A stretch of 64,000 nt of DNA from Cotesia glomerata (taxonomy: Eukaryota; Arthropoda; Insecta; Hymenoptera; Braconidae), in the NCBI RefSeq assembly GCF_020080835.1, contig NC_058162.1, positions 9,129,323 to 9,193,322 on the forward strand. The letters are read 5' to 3'. Shown here piece after piece: positions 62,997 through 64,000 of this stretch. The translations under genes were made by a program, and so were the position numbers. Each line of letters begins with the position of its first letter. The stretch's first letter is position 1. The notes beneath the pieces are model-generated. The model did no database searches. It was given only the letters and a program-made list of their open reading frames with translations, and was not told the DNA's origin.

Positions 62997-64000
62997 GGTG
63001 TGTCATATTTAGGCGATATTTTTTTTTTACTGCTATACCAGAAAATCTGGTAGTATATAGAAAATAAAAAATTATGCCGCTGAGCTAAAGGTTTTAAGTT
63101 CAATAGCGGCTTAGCTCATCAAAAAATTCGATTTCCCATTTAAATAACACGGGAAAAATTTTTTTTTTTATTCAAGTGGACTTTTCGTTATTAAAAAATT
63201 TTTTTTTCGGAAAACCTTCTCATGGCTTTTGTAGGAAATTAAATTCTCTACAAAAATATCTCTTTGAAGGAAGACTGTAGAACCAATATTTTCGAAATTA
63301 TAGCCCGTTAAACGGTAACATTTAAAAAAATACACATTAAATTCCATTTAATTTTCAATTTATTACTCTTACATGAATAATTTAATTTTATTGTACATTT
63401 TTGAGCATTAAAATTTTTAATTAAAGTATTGACTCGTTTCAATATAATAATCTAAGTCAAATTATTATTAATTAATCGTTATAATTACAAAAAATTTCAT
63501 TTTTTCATTTATCTAAAAATGGTAACATTAACAACTGCTTGTTAGCATTTGGAAATTTTTTCCTGTGCATAGCTACAACTTGCAATAAGTACTGTTTCTG
63601 CTCTTCATCAGCAGTTAAGCTTTTATTGTAGACTTCCATCAATTGGACCGCCCGTTCCGCAGTATCATTAACAACGTGTAAATTTTTTAAAATTTTGAGG
63701 CACGTATTGTAACTTTTGTCAGATATCCACTGATCAGGATGTAAATTTAAAAATCAGTTGGGAGTTCCAACCTTTTAAAAATAATCATCGACTCTTCTGA
63801 TGCAAATTCATACAATTCTTTGTTTAGTAAGGAATTAATATTAACATTTTTTACATTAAATCGTTTAAAGTTTTTAATTTGACTTTTTTTTTCTGAATCG
63901 ATTCAATTAATTTTAATTTGATTTCTGCGCTAAAATTATTATCAAATAATGACAAACAAATAAGTTGTTCAGATAAATACCATAAGTGATTGCTGAATTT
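62995..64000 (-). mobile_element. DNA transposon of the AGGGTG family, terminus and transposase 3' end
   Basis: AGGGTGTGTCATATTTAGGC at 62995 is a terminus of the family seen at 3872, 5433 and 58401. A non-coding subterminal region (63015-63500, with GGGAAAAATTTTT and CTACAAAAATATCTCT strings) separates it from a transposase C-terminus on the minus strand. The element continues past the window edge. Confidence 0.7.
63505..64000 (-). pseudogene. Transposase C-terminus, AGGGTG-TIR family, two frameshifts
   Basis: From the window edge: KFSNHLWYLSEQLICLSLFD and NNFSAEIKLKLIESIQ, frameshift (~63880), NFKRFNVKNVNINSLLNKEL, ASEESMIIFKRLELPTDF, frameshift in a T-run (~63755), HPDQWISDKSYNT, HVVNDTAERAVQLMEVYN, EEQKQYLLQVVAMHRKKFP, stop TGA at 63507-63505. 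The HLWYLSE, VVNDTAERG-like and LLQVV motifs mark a transposase family common in arthropod genomes that I cannot name with certainty. The copy at 10401-11005 shares the last ~110 residues. Catalytic residues are upstream of the window. Confidence 0.72.

Overview
The window reads as a repeat-saturated, AT-rich piece of an arthropod (most likely insect) nuclear genome. Evidence: a spliced tetraspanin exon with canonical GT/AG borders, R1-clade and Dong/R4-like non-LTR retrotransposons, a hAT transposase, many TA-target MITEs, long (TG)n, (TTA)n and (TA)n tracts, and no prokaryotic gene organisation. Species is not determined. Almost every ORF above 60 codons is either transposon-derived or a translation of simple sequence.

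Layout. 1-2222: minus-strand Dong/R4-like retrotransposon, 5' end abutting a 609-bp pure (TTA)n tract (2224-2832). 3200-3842: candidate host gene on + (TATA box, signal-peptide exon, 112-bp intron, second exon). 3843-11798: four TA-target elements stacked on one (TA)n tract; the third (5433-11716) carries a broken transposase, a copy of a high-copy repeat (family A) and, inside the (TG)n tract of that copy, R1-clade retrotransposons. 12.1-13.1 kb: foldback element. 14.3-16.1 kb: broken hAT element. 16.8-20.6 kb: three TIR elements, each holding a tRNA-like Pol III promoter pattern. 20.6-22.35 kb: a repeat built on ~140-bp degenerate tandem units. 25.1-30.8 kb: two adjacent family A copies, the second split by two R1-clade retrotransposon copies sitting in its (CA)n tract. 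30.8-33.3 kb: mostly single-copy DNA with a tetraspanin exon on minus (32716-32836). 33.3-36.1 kb: family A copy split by a TIR element. 37.9-42.2 kb: two more TIR elements with tRNA-like inserts, then a truncated family A copy. 42.2-51.1 kb: quiet AT-rich DNA, probably intronic or intergenic. 51.1-58.1 kb: G-rich foldback element, a GCC-repeat TIR element with a tRNA-like module, and a 2.7-kb TIR element containing two nested ones. 58.4-62.9 kb: 4.5-kb inverted-repeat element interrupted by two family A copies and a solo LTR with perfect 4-bp target duplication. 62.99-64 kb: end of another copy of the same transposase family as at 10.4-11.0 kb.

How the parts interact. Family A carries its own CA/TG microsatellite; R1-clade retrotransposons (a clade known to include microsatellite-specific members) use that tract as landing site; TA-target elements use (TA)n; the Dong-like element abuts (TTA)n. 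Independent TIR element families with different termini each contain one A-box/B-box pair 31-33 bp apart (plus a weaker pair in a further family) followed by a T-run. That recurring TIR plus tRNA-like architecture is the most unusual signal in the window.
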